DNA of 64,000 nucleotides, taken from NCBI GenBank assembly GCA_025449115.1, contig JAHLKC010000017.1:352977-416976 (forward strand), given 5' to 3'. The notes below the pieces were generated by a model. The model was not told where the DNA came from. It saw nothing but the letters and a program-made list of their open reading frames with translations, and did no database searches. Position numbers and translations under genes: made by a program. Shown one piece after another: positions 35,016-47,400 of the stretch. The stretch is from Chytridium lagenaria. Taxonomy: Eukaryota > Chytridiomycota > Chytridiomycetes > Chytridiales > Chytridiaceae. The stretch's first letter is position 1, and the number at the start of each line of letters is the position of its first letter.

Positions 35016-37589
35016 TTAAAATGCTGCTGTTTTATCGCGGCCCCTCAAGAGTGCGCTCAAGCCTCCAGAAGACTTTGAGGATACTTGCGGGATGGGCTCT
35101 CCAGCTGCGTACGCAATGCAACCCCGAATAAGCTTTTCCAGCTTCTCCTCCAACTCCCTCCGTTTTTCCACCTCCGTCCGCAAAGCTTCTTTCGTATGTC
35201 CCTCCATCTCTCTGATTCGGCTCAACTCCTTCTCAAGCTCCTTCACAGAAGCTTTGGTCTCACTTAAAGTGGTCTCAGATACCAAAAGGCTTGATGAGAT
35301 TTTCTCTTTTGTGGCTGTGAGCTCGCTTGCTTTGGCTTGAAGCGTGACGAGATTTTCTTTTGCTTCTTTATAGAGTTTCAACAATGACGTGAAGAACTTT
35401 TCGAAATCATACGGCGATGTAGTTCCGGAGCATATGGGAAGCCCCAATACGTCGTTGTATAAGAACATCACTTGATTATACTGCACGTCGTATTTGGCGA
35501 GGATGTCTAACACTTCCTTGTGTGATTTCTCGAGTTGATGGATTTTGGATGATAATTCTTTCTCTGTATGGTCTTTTTGGATGGCGTTGTTGTGGATGGT
35601 TTCGGTGAGCTTCAAAATAGAGTTTTGGAGACTTTCGTTGTCTCTTTGCGCAGAGTCTAGTTCATTTTTCGTGTCTGCAAACATCTTAGAAGTAATTTAT
35701 CATGTCACTGTCTTACTTTGAAGATCTCTGTGAATATTTTCCAGTTTAACCTTCAAATCCTTATTCTCAGCAAGAACACAGACAACTTCCCTGAACTCAA
35801 CCGTCGACTGCACCAGACTATTTTTCACACTCTGCATTCCCACATCCCTCACTTTCTCTACCCCATGTCCCGCCATCTCAACTCTCTTTAATAAGAAATT
35901 TGCCTTTTTCAACCGCAACCTCTCTTGCGCCAATTGATCCTTCAACGCCGCAATTTTATCTTTAAGCCTATTTAATTCCTTATCATCCCCCAACTCTTCT
36001 TTTTTCTCGAGGATGCGCCGTAGGGACGCGTTTTCGTGTTTCCAGTCTTGTATAGTCCGGTCTAGCGACTCGTAGTGTTTTAAGAGCTCACTCTTTTCGT
36101 CCATTAAACGACGAATGAGAATTTCTTTATCGTTAGCCAGGACTTCTTCTTCTATTGAGGGTCCGGAGTGGACTTGGATGCCGGTGCTTCGAGTATTTGA
36201 CTGGGTAGTTTGGATGCCAGTGGTACGATAAGCGGTTTGTTGCGGTTGGGGCAATTGAGATGGGACTAAATTCCGATCCAGCTGATCTATTTCCAAAAAC
36301 GCATCATGAAGCTGTGTTTTCAGCTCCACCAACTCTTTTCGTTGAAGCTCTTGCTTTATGTGGACGCCATTAAAGCAACCAAAAATAGTACTGATGTGCC
36401 CAAGAACATCTTGGATCATGTCAAACACGTCCATGAGGTCGTTTGGGATATCAGCCGTGATGCTGGACCGTTGCACCGCTTTGACGGATGAAATAGTCTT
36501 CCGAACCGATTCAAACAAGAGCGCAATTTGGATACCGGAACGGATGAAATCCGTCCCGGTGTCCGAGAGAAGTGCGTAGATGTTTTGCTCGGTTTTTGAT
36601 AGCGTTTCTAGCGTTGACGTGTAGTTCGTGAGAGTTTCTTGAATGTGAATTTGGCTTGCAAGACTTGGGTTTGGGGTTTTATCATTATGTTGAGATGGGG
36701 GGTGTATTAAGCTGGCCCTTTTTAGGAGAATCTTGTTTTCACGTTTCAGGGCCTCGTTTTGATCTAAGAGAGATTGCATTTCTAGGTCTTGACGGCTTAA
36801 CAAGACTTTGAGGTTTGTCAAGCTGTATGCATCGCTGGGTTCTGGTTTAGATGGTGGTGGCGCGGACTCCACATTTTCTACAGGTTTTAGCGAAAGTTGA
36901 CTGGTTTGTGTGGTGATGTCGAAGAGAGAGCGGGGTTGAGGGGTGAATGGTGCGCATGAAGATGGCAAAGGTTGTGGCTCCTCTTTGGATGGTGGTAGAG
37001 GTTGTGGACGGTCTATTATTGATCTCCGGGATATGGAAGCTCTAGCGGGAGTTTCGACGACTACCGGAGATGGTTCATGTGGTCCTAGATCCTTTGAGAT
37101 GACCACCGATTTTCTTCTTTCCTCCAGCTTTTCCGTGCTGTCCTTCAATATCGATAAAGGTGGTGGGCGTTCAGTTGTGGAATTTCGGGTTTTAGAAGAC
37201 CTTGCCAAATCTTCAACGCTTGAGTAAGCTAAAGGTGTTTCCTTTTGCGTCGGATCCTTTGGAGCGACAACAGATTCTCTTCGTTCTTCTACTATTTCCG
37301 TTTGTCCATTTAATCCAAGCGGCCGATTTGCTGTGGCGATATTCTGCTGTGTATTCAGTGCAATCACATCCGCTGTTGGTGAAGTAGCTGGTGGTGTGTC
37401 GAATATGTTTCCTTTGCTGAGGAAGATGGACGACAGATTCCCTCTGGATCCAAGACTTGATGATGATGTTGAAGTATGCCCGGTGAATCCGAGCTCTCCC
37501 AGTTTCTCTGTGATGCGAGTTACTGTCTTGAGTAGCCCTTGAACCTGTTGTTGGTTTGGTCTGTTGTTGACATGTGTTATGATAAACAA
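35016..37589 (-). CDS. Long coiled-coil protein, function unknown
   Basis: About 850 residues in two exons split by a 35-nt intron near 35684-35714. The N-terminal third is Ser/Pro/Thr-rich and contains a duplicated unit of about 45 residues, with ERRESVVAPKDPTQKE answered by ERRKSVVISKDLGPHE. From about residue 260 the chain is mostly heptad-like coiled coil (SLLDQNEALKRENKILLKRA, KDKIAALKDQLAQERLRLKK, SVKELEKELSRIREM). Motifs TTGIQTTQ, STGIQVHSG and DVGMQSV resemble dynein light chain LC8 sites. It ends SGGLSALLRGRDKTAAF at 35016. No ATG is in frame at the 5' edge, so the start is uncertain. A centrosomal, ciliary or cytoskeletal role is only a guess. Confidence 0.72.
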
Positions 37590-37881
37590 AAGGCTGACAA
37601 TTTCTTCAGAGTCCGAACAATATAATTAACATGCATCAAAAGGATTGAGAAGATTTCTTGATCAGAAAAACACTTGTTCCAAATAATATAGTTCCAAATG
37701 AAGAGAGCGTATTGTTGAGGTTGATGGTTTAATTATGAACAAAATGGCGGTGTAAGAACGCGTCGTAGACAGGGCTTCATCCTGATTACTCCCTCTCTAA
37801 AAAATTTCTTAATGCGAAAGGTAGAAAAAGAAAAGGAAACTAATAGCCATATGAATGCGCCTGATATAGTGCACAGCAAAT

Positions 37882-38830
37882 CTATTCAATTTCCATAGCA
37901 GAGTTCTCAATTCCGTTACTTCCCTCGACCAAAGCGTCTGAATTCTGCATCTGCTGAAAATGAAGTGGCAAATCAACAGGATGGGATAACCCATTGGCAA
38001 CTGTGTGATCTTGCAATAATTGATGAGATATGGGAAGGTCCGGTTTGCTTGGTGAGACATTAAAGGGGATAGAGTTTCCATCAACAACGGAGCTCTGTAC
38101 GAAAGGCAAAGTAGTTCCAAAATTCACAGGCGATGCCACAGATTCAAATCCAGTATTTATGAGCGGGGCATGTGCACCGGCTGCATTGTTTGGTACTGCA
38201 TTATCCGTCATCAGGTTGACTTTTTCTGCAGAAGTATTCCCCGTCTCTGGTTGGCCACCTTCAGTGTTGTTTTGTTTGTTTACCGACGCTGATGGCGGCG
38301 CGGCGGGGTTTTTTTTCTCCTCTCCTTCTTCTTCTTCCTCAGGAAAAGGTCCAGGATGCTTTGCCCTCCAATTATTCCAATGGTAAAATTCCTTTTGATG
38401 AATGAAGTGAACCGTATTTTCGGAGGCCACTGCTTCTCGAAAAGCTTTAAATTGCAGATAATCCAGCATTTCAAGGCAGTATGGATAACTGTAAATCATA
38501 ATTAGACTGACAGAGTACACAATGGAAAGAATAAAACGAGGACTCACACTATAAATTTAGCATATTGAGGCTCCCTCCAGTACGACAGGTATTTCAAGTA
38601 GTTGAGAAATGCTTCGTCGTCAAAATATCGATTCTGTGCCAGAACTTGAGGATGAGTTTGAATTGGGAATACGTATAACCAATCACTCAAGTTTAGGGAT
38701 GTAACTCACATTGCAGATACTTTGGATTTGCCAGACACTGCACAAACTCGAGCTCCCGCATGAACCTCGAGGAAGCAGCCTCGGCGACGATGTCCTCTAA
38801 TGTTTTCTCTTGCGTCTGCTGCCCGTCCAT
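37882..38830 (-). CDS. MED31: Mediator subunit 31 (SOH1) with long C-terminal tail
   Basis: Mediator middle-module subunit acting in RNA polymerase II transcription. The ATG at 38830 gives [20 protein letters not shown], then [16 protein letters not shown] at an exon end. [54 protein letters not shown] complete the Med31 core, which is very well conserved. Beyond it lies an unusual tail of about 150 residues rich in Pro, Asn and Gln ([26 protein letters not shown]), ending [10 protein letters not shown] at 37882. Most Med31 proteins end soon after the core. Divergent from IFT121, with 414 bp between start codons. Confidence 0.95.
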
Positions 38831-39244
38831 TATTATAGAATCTTGCTAGAGTGTTACACCAATATCTTTGAATTCCATCAAACCGAACTTCCTGAGACAA
38901 GATACAAAACTTGCTGCAGATAAATCGGATACTCTGGATTTTCTAATCTACATAAAGAATGTCTGTCAACTTAACGTTTTGCTGTAGATGTATCCACAAT
39001 TGTCCATACTCGTTTGATGTTACTTTTTTATCAAAAGTCTTGCTACAATCGACGCTGAAAAGATGTGCTGATGTTATTTTCCAGTTTAAAGTATATGAAA
39101 AGTCAGATTCTTCAAGGCTCATTCACTCACCTCGCACTTTGCTTTACCTCCCGTTTTCAAATAAATAAATATGGCATTCCAAAATCAACATTTTAACAAG
39201 TCCTGAATAGAGAGACAATTCGAGACAATTCCTGCTTGTTGTGA

Positions 39245-42200
39245 ATGTTTGTATTCTTGTCCAAGAAGATTGCGATCCCCAATGGCGTCAAGCTAAGGAC
39301 GGTCGCATGGAACAATGATCAAGGGTAAGCATTAAATGTGAAGGATTACTTTGTCGCCCGATGCCTGATGCCCATTATCAGATGGATTGCTTGCGGAGGA
39401 GAGGAGGGCCTTTTAAAGGTGCTCAAGCTAGAACCCAGTCCGGCCGTCATATCTCCAGGAGCCCCAGCAGATGGACCAAATGGTAGTAGAAGACCAGGAG
39501 AGAATCTTGCAGTTTCAAGCAACCTTAGCATGAATCAGACTTTAGAGGGGCATTCAGGTCAGAATAAGTAACTTGCGACACACGGTCACTGACATGCTGT
39601 GCTTAGGCGCTGTCGTTGTGTCGAAGTGGAATGAGCAGCACCGGAAACTTACAACTTCAGATCAACATGGGCTTATTATTGTTTGGATTTTGTACAAGGT
39701 AATAACTTACTCGATGGCGGTTCTGACTGGGCGCAGGGTATTTGGTACGAGGAGATGATAAACAATCGGAACAAGAGTGTTGTCGCTGATATGCAATGGA
39801 GTAAAGATGGACAAAAGATATGCATCGTTTACGAAGATGGTTCGGACATTGAGGTTTAAGATCAAACTTAATTCAAATAGGCGCCGTCATCGTTGGTTCC
39901 GTGGATGGTAACAGGCTTTGGGGAAAGGAGCTCAAGCAAACACAATTGGCCCAAGTCCAATGGTCTCCGGACGGTAAATTTATACTGTTTGGAACAGCTT
40001 CCGGTGAACTCCAACTTTACGATAACAGTGGAAACTTTTTGGTACATTTATTTAGTTAAGTCTCCAACTAACGTTCCGAAGAACAAAGTCCCGACATTTG
40101 GAAATGATAACTCCAGCCCAATTAAAATCGCTGCGATAGATTGGTAAGTCTTTTAATGTTTTTGACTGTGCTGAATTTCGAAGGTACAATGGTTGTTATG
40201 GCTACTTAGAATCTCGCGTTCCATGTCTTGCTCTTGCGTTTGAAAACGGGAAAATCCAAATTATGCGTGACGATAAAGACACAGGTTTTGCTTCAGCTTT
40301 GTGAAGCGTCTAATTATCATATCAGCACCACTTATCATTGATTCCAATATGAAGTACCTCAAACTCAAATGGAACACAAATGGCTCAATCCTCGCCGTAT
40401 CAGGAGTTCAATTCGCACGAAGTTCTCAAGGCGAAGAAAAGGAAGTCAGCGTTGTGCAGTTTTACGATCCCTTTGGTCAGGTTTGAATATATAGATTCCT
40501 ATATATATACTTAATATCTCAGTATCTTCGATCGTTAAAAGTACCTGGAAAGCGAATTAGCTCTCTATCCTGGGAACATGGAGGATTGCGAATCGCTTTG
40601 GCGGTGGATTCTTTTATTTACTTTGCAAATATTCGTCCTGATTACAAGTGGGCTTTCTTCGCGGAAGATGTACTGGTGTACGGGCATAATCGCTTTGATC
40701 GACCAGAGACGGCTCTTGTTTTCTGGAACACAAAGACGAATGAGAGACATACGAAGTAAGGAGATTTTTCTCATGTAAACTTTAACCCATTTAAGACTGT
40801 TAAATAAGCTATGCTTATCTGTTCTCACGGTGAGCATTGTCTTTTAGTTGCGAAAGCCGATGACTCTGGAACACAGTAAGTGTATTCCCACTGTTTAGTA
40901 CTCTAACATGAGCTATAGCTTCACCCTTACAATCTCGAATGCGATCGGCACAGCGATTGAAACAAAGTATATTGACTTTGCGCCAAAATACGCAGTCTTG
41001 ACAAAACAGTTTGCAATTGTGGCTTCCGGCGAGATTGTTTTGTGTTGGCAGTTTAAAGCCTTAGCCAAAAAGTACAATATTCTGGACAGTATGTGGTTTT
41101 CTTTGAATATTTTTTAAAGCGCTTGTTATAGCAAGGAAAAAAGATTACAGAGAAAGGTCGTTCCATGTCGACGATTTAACAGAGACTGGCATCCATGAAG
41201 GTGGGAGCACAACAGATTTGAGGAAGAAAAGGTGATGGATCTCTTTAACCATGGTGGTTCACTAATCAAAGAATTTTTGTAGGTCCAACGATCCTATCGC
41301 CGCCATCACATCTTCCGAAACCACTTTAGCAATCGCCCGTCAAAGTGGTCTCATCACGTTTATCACGTTGCCTAATCTCACAGTGGAGTCGAAATACTCT
41401 ACACCTGTCCGTCCTCACACTATTGCCCTCAATTGCAACAACACTAGACTCGCAATCCTAGACACGTCGGGTATTCTTAAACTGCTGGATATCACCTACA
41501 GATCCTCAAATGTGCTAGTGCCTCTAAGGGCAGTGATTTTACGGAAGCTGGAAAGTTTTTGGAGTTTGATAGGAAAGACGTGTGGGACGTGAAATGGTTC
41601 AGTATTCTTTCAATCTGCTCTTCCCTCACCACACTTTCTAACGCATATTCTTAGGTCAAACGATAACCCGGAATTATTTGCTATTATGGAGAAGACGAGA
41701 ATGTATGTTTTCCGGAACGTTGATCCCGAGGAACCGTTGACATGCTCTGGATGTAAATTCACTGTAATAATTTTTAAAAACTAATTACTACAAAGATCTC
41801 TGCAGCTTTGATAATCTTCAAATCAAGGCTGCGCTCTTGGACGAAATTTTAAAGAACCGGAATCCCCATCCAAAGAGCACATGCTTCTCATCGATTCCAA
41901 AACGTTACGCGATACTAGAAGTACGTTTCTCCGACTGAACACATATTAATTATGATAGATATCTTGAGTCAAGTCGGACTGGCCGACGGCCTTCAATTTG
42001 TTGAAGACAACCCTCATCCCCGCCTATGGCGTCTCATCGCAGACGCAGCCCTTGAAGCCCTCAATTTCTCTGTCGCTCAAAAAGCCTACATCCGTTGTGC
42101 CGATTATGCCGGCCTCCAATTTATCAAACGTCTCCTGAAGCTTGAGGTAGCAGGTCCTTACCCCGCGCCTCACTTAATTTTTCAAAGGATCCCCAAAAAC

Positions 42201-43932
42201 AAAAGGCAGAGATCTCGGCACATTTCAGTCAATACGACGTGGCTGAACGTCTTTACCTCGAAATGGATCGAAAAGATCTCGCCATGGACTTGAGGGTGAG
42301 ACTTGGTGATTGGTTCCGTGTGGTTCAGCTGATCAAGAGTGGGGGGTCTGGAGATGACGTACTATTAGAGAAAGCGTGGAATCATATCGGAGATTATTAT
42401 TATGACCGCCAGAAATGGTTTTTATTTCACCCTAGATCGCAAAATTGATTGTATCAGGTCACAAGCTATAACGTACTACTCGCAAGGTCGGAATACGGAG
42501 CGCCTTGTGGAATGTTTTTACATCGTTGAAGATTATGATAGCCTGGAGAAAATCATGTTCACAATCCCGGACTCGAGTCCTCTACTTCCTGTACGTATCT
42601 CCACTTACCATTCTACTCATGCTTATGTCTTAAATACTCTTTAATAGAATATTGCTAGAAAGTTTGTTTCGGTCGGGTTATGCGATCAAGCCGTTACATC
42701 TTTCCTTAAAACCGGTGACATTAAAGCGCCATCGACACCTGTGTTCATCTCAACAAGGTGAAGCCACTTTTTAGTCTTTTCTAATATGTACCAAAGTGGA
42801 ATACAGCAGTAGAGCTAGCTGAGGCTAACAAATATCAAGGCATTGAGAACCTTCTAGCAACTTACGCCGCGCATCTTCTAGAAAAAACAAGTTAATGAGC
42901 GCTGTCGAGTTATACAGGAAAGCAAACTACTGCCATAAATCTGCAAAAATTTTATTTAATGTAAGGTTTCACGTCGCTGGCTGTTTCATGCTAATTGAGT
43001 CTAGCTCGCAGAGGAAGCCTCTAAAGCCGGTAAAAACCCGCTTAAGCTCAAAAAACTCTATGTCTTGGCCGCGTTGGAGGTGGAGCGGTACCATCAGCTC
43101 AACAAAGTCCAAAGAGTTGGTGGTAAACAGGTATTCTGTCAAATACTCGCTTACGTTTTTGACAAATAGCAGCAAATATCTCCTCTGAAGGTCTTCTCGC
43201 CGAAGATCGCAAAAACAACGATGACACCAAATTCCTCGATAACGTATGGCGCGGCGCTGAAGCATACCATTACTATCTTCTCGCGCAACGTCAATTTTAC
43301 GCTGGTAACGCGTCGGCAGCAATGAAGACGGTATTTCAAACGCTTTTTATTGATATTAAATTTTAGGCGAGCCATCTTGTGAATTACGATGATATACTGG
43401 ACCCTAAAGTCACGAACGCGTTGTTGGCGCTTGTAAGTTTCCATAATAATTGCTTCCACACTTGCTCGACGGCGTTCATCAAGCTTGAGACGTTGCCTAA
43501 GAGCACAGAAGCCGAAAAGGAGACTTTTGAGAACCTTGCTTTGAACATCTTCACAAAGTAAGTGGCTTTTTCAAAATGGCTTTTTTACACGAAACAGGTA
43601 CCCGCCTCAAGACCCTAAGCCACTTGAAATCACATGCACGAATTGCGCGTCAATCATAAATGATGGGTGAGTTTTTAAATCATTAAAATGTGCTGATTCT
43701 GGGCTAGGGGACTCGTCATGCGTTACGTGTAATTTCACGTTCCCTATTTGCATTGCATCTGGTAGACCGATTTATGAGTCGATTCACTTTATGTGCCATG
43801 TTTGTAAACATCGGGCTATTGAGACGGAGATTTCGGGGTTCACTTGTTGTCCTCTGGTGAGCCTCATGTGTTTTATTTCGGAATGCTGATCAGTTCTTTT
43901 CTTTTTTTGCATAGTGCCATTGTGTATTGTAA
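39245..43932 (+). CDS. WDR35: WDR35/IFT121, IFT-A complex subunit
   Basis: Core IFT-A protein for retrograde intraflagellar transport. The ATG at 39245 gives [20 protein letters not shown], nearly the animal start. WD40 repeats follow over many small exons: [94 protein letters not shown] and [18 protein letters not shown]. The C-terminal part is TPR-like ([20 protein letters not shown]) and ends in a Cys-rich zinc module ([38 protein letters not shown]), stopping at 43932. More than 15 introns. It is strong evidence for a flagellated stage. Confidence 0.97.
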
Positions 43933-44414
43933 TAATAAAACGTTGAGTGATGTTTGGTTTTCGTTTACCCTTCGCCATATCAGTTTCACCGAAAAAGGGG
44001 AATTGAAATGGAGATGAACCCAGAATCGATTTTATTAAGTTTGTCCTGAGACGTGCCACGTCCGCGACAACCCTTTGGACCAATCCAACCTGAGCACGCT
44101 ACCTCCGACAACCTGGCCCCACGAGGAAGCGCCAGCATAATCAGCGCCTAATTATGAACCGCATATTCCTGAAGGCCCCGAAGTTCCGCCGAATGGTCGA
44201 GTGTGACCACTGCTTGCTGGGTGCAAGCGGAGCATCTTGATGCCGTGTCTCCGCCTTCTTTACACCCCGGCGCTGGGTGGTGATTCCAGTGCCAACAAAT
44301 ATTTAAGCAGCGACCTGCAACTCCCTCCTAACCACCCGCAATGGACAATATTGGATAATGGCGGAGATAAAACAAGTTAAGTCAAAGACAATAAAAGAAC
44401 GAATAGCGCGGTTT
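43933..44414. other. Intergenic between convergent IFT121 and adenylyl cyclase genes
   Basis: 480 bp, GC-richer at 44040-44340 than its surroundings. I see no coding pattern or tRNA-like fold. Confidence 0.45.
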
Positions 44415-47400
44415 TTAACGACCCTTCACCTTGTAGTCCTCAACCACCGAGGCAAAGTTTATGGCGCCAATTTTGCGATAAAGAAACAGGGCTTGATCCA
44501 CATATTTAACTCGCGACTCAAAAGGAATAGCATATGCACACCCAGCATGAAAAGCGTCATTGCTTTCAAGTTCAACGTCGTTTCCATCACCTTCCCAATT
44601 TTCGACTTCGTAATAAGGAGTTTTTGCAGCTGTCTTAACGACCTATTGGCGGAGACTCACTCAACTCCAAGCATAAGTTTGCTAGAGCCCAACCAATGCG
44701 CATGAACATCAGCTTCCGCTTAAACCCTAGGCGTCGCATCAAAGCCTCGCATCTTTTCAAAGAAATCCTGTATCGTTGCCTTTCCTCAACCGAGAATTCA
44801 TCAAAAGCGCTCGCAAAAACTTCTCCACGTTGCATGGGAATAAATGACAGGCAAGTGAGAACACGGCCATTAGGATGCCTTGCATAATACCGTACATTGC
44901 CTATCGAAACTTCCCAAGCTAGAAATATTGACTCATGTAAAACCAAGAAGTCGTCTGCAGAGTACGCTTGTTCTCGGTCTGTCACCATAACCATCAGACT
45001 CAATGTGGTATTAAATGCACGATACGTCTTAGCCTCTGTAGCCTTGCATAGGTAAGTAATCGCTATATCACAGTATTTCCTGGCTTCTACTGAGTTGCCA
45101 GTAAAGCAAAAATATCCGCAGATTTGGAAGGCGACTTGAGCACCCCAGAGTAGATCTAGCTTGACTCCCTCGTGGACATATGGGAGCATATGGTTATAGC
45201 AATAATGAATATCGCCAATCATGAACGCCAGCTGCGCTTGGTTGCATATCACCACTATATTAAAAGGGGTAATAAGAAAAAAACAAAAGTTTTAATGGGA
45301 AAGCATGCATGACGGACGCAAGTCAATTGAGAAACGTACTAAAACTCCTATTTCATCTCCGTTCGATTTACAGACCCTGATAATGATTAATAAATTAGAA
45401 AATGGTTGGACGAACCTCTCGACTGCCGCGAGAATGCCAAACGCATCTTCCCATTTTGACTGAAGACCTTCAATTAAAGCCGATGTATATGTGTGCTGAG
45501 ATTCACCGAGAGAATCACCAATGGACTTTGCCGATTTGGCATATAGGTTGCTGAGTGGTTTTGACGACCACAAAAATCCGAATTGCGCTCGAAGACATAA
45601 AGTAACCCAATCGACGGGTCTCGCGGCAGCTGTGGGGACAATCGCATTTAAAAGCTCGAACATTATCCAGCCACTTCTCGCATTTGTGGCATTATCGTCG
45701 TAGTAACTATGTATCAAGAGGGCTCCAAATGAGTAAAATCTGATTTGTTCGTCAACGGTAGGAATATCAGGGGTACCACTAGCTGACAACTTCTTCTTTC
45801 GAAGCAATCGCTTTCCTCCCTTCGTTTTGAAAAATAGAACTAGTTGCTTCAGCAAAGCTTTTTTCATGGCCTTTTGCATATCCTTTGGACTCTTATCCAC
45901 CTTGATTCCTATAAGACTTAAAGCCTCTGAAGCCGCTTTAAAAGAGTCTTTAAACAACTTTCTCTGACAGCAACCATGAGATATCATTGACCACCATAAT
46001 GCTCTACGCTCAAGGCTAAGAATTTGATCCGCAGCTGAGTGATTAAGACTTTTGATAATGATTTCTTCGCTTTGCTCCACAAACGATATCAACGAATCCA
46101 ATATGTTCCGTGCCTCAATATGAAGATAGCGCGATAAATATATTGATCTAAAAAGGTGTGAAACAACAAGCTTCTCAAATTACAGGATACGTACCCCAGC
46201 TCTTCCAAAATGTCCACTTTTCTTTCAATATGATCCGACCTTGCGTAATGGTAGGCAATCACGGGTAGCATGGCAATGTGATCAGATTTCGTTTCTGCAG
46301 CCATTTCCAAAGCCTCTGCTATACAGCCATGCAACTCAATACGCCTACTAAATGGCATAGACTCATATATAGCGTTGACTATAGAAATGTGCCGGAAGGC
46401 GTAAGGATGCACACAAGATTTGTTCTCTAGTCTTCGGAGAGCTTCAGCAGGTTGCTGATTTAAAGTTTTTGATAAAATACTATTTTGCTCTGACGAGCCC
46501 GAAAACGTAAGAAATTGAAACGAATCTTGCGTTGAAATCAGGTGCGTTAAATCGAAAAGAGAGCCGTTCAATTCGCTCACAGCCGCAACTTCCTCAAGAT
46601 TGAAATACTAGTGGACATGAGGCTTTTTCAAGAATATTTGCTGTACCTGACCAAAAATAGAGGCAACTCTCAAAAGACTTTGAAAATCAGGGTCGAGCCT
46701 TATCATTATTTAATCAAAGCCTACATATTTAATAAAACTTACTTGTCGAATTGACTCCGAATACCAGCGCCAACATCAGACAAGAGAATCGCGTCAACAT
46801 CGATATCTGGCGTTGTCGGGATCATGCATCCGTTTGACGCAACAGTAAGTAAGTTACCAATTTGATCAGCCAAAGACTGAGTGACGAAATCTGTGAATAG
46901 AGGGCTGCCGACCGTTCTACTGCATATAGCTAAAGATAATGTAAGTAAGTCTGGTCAAAGGCGGAACACAACCATCCAGCAAATGCTGATCGATTGACAC
47001 AACACCAAGATGATTTAGTTTGTGTGCCTACGATGTAATTAATATTGTGCGTGTAATAAGTCCTCATACGATGACTTTCTCGGTCTCTTCGCTTGAAAAT
47101 CCCTTAAGCTCTACCTTCATGCAAGATCCGGACGTTTTAAGCTTTACAAGCATCTCCGGGTGATATGTTCACAGGGCGAGTACATATCAATAATAGAATC
47201 TATTTCACATTTCAAATTAGTGGGCCAGTTTAATTGAGAGACTTGCCTTTGGACAGTTTCCAAAATGTCGAAAATTACTTCCAAAGAAGAAAGATCTAGC
47301 CACTTTGTCACGTAGCAAATGAAAATAAGTTTAACGGGAATGAAGAATGATTCTAGGATATACCTGTGCATCATCAAAGACAAGCGAAATCTGCCTACCG

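Noticed and set aside
43933..44414. Possible tRNA or other structured RNA in the GC-richer gap
   Set aside because: No cloverleaf or B-box pattern could be found by eye here or in the other intergenic gaps.
44358..44705. 115-codon plus-strand frame at the cyclase 3' end
   Set aside because: It is antisense to a stretch that reads as the cyclase C-terminus (VVKTAAKTPYYEVENW) on the minus strand.
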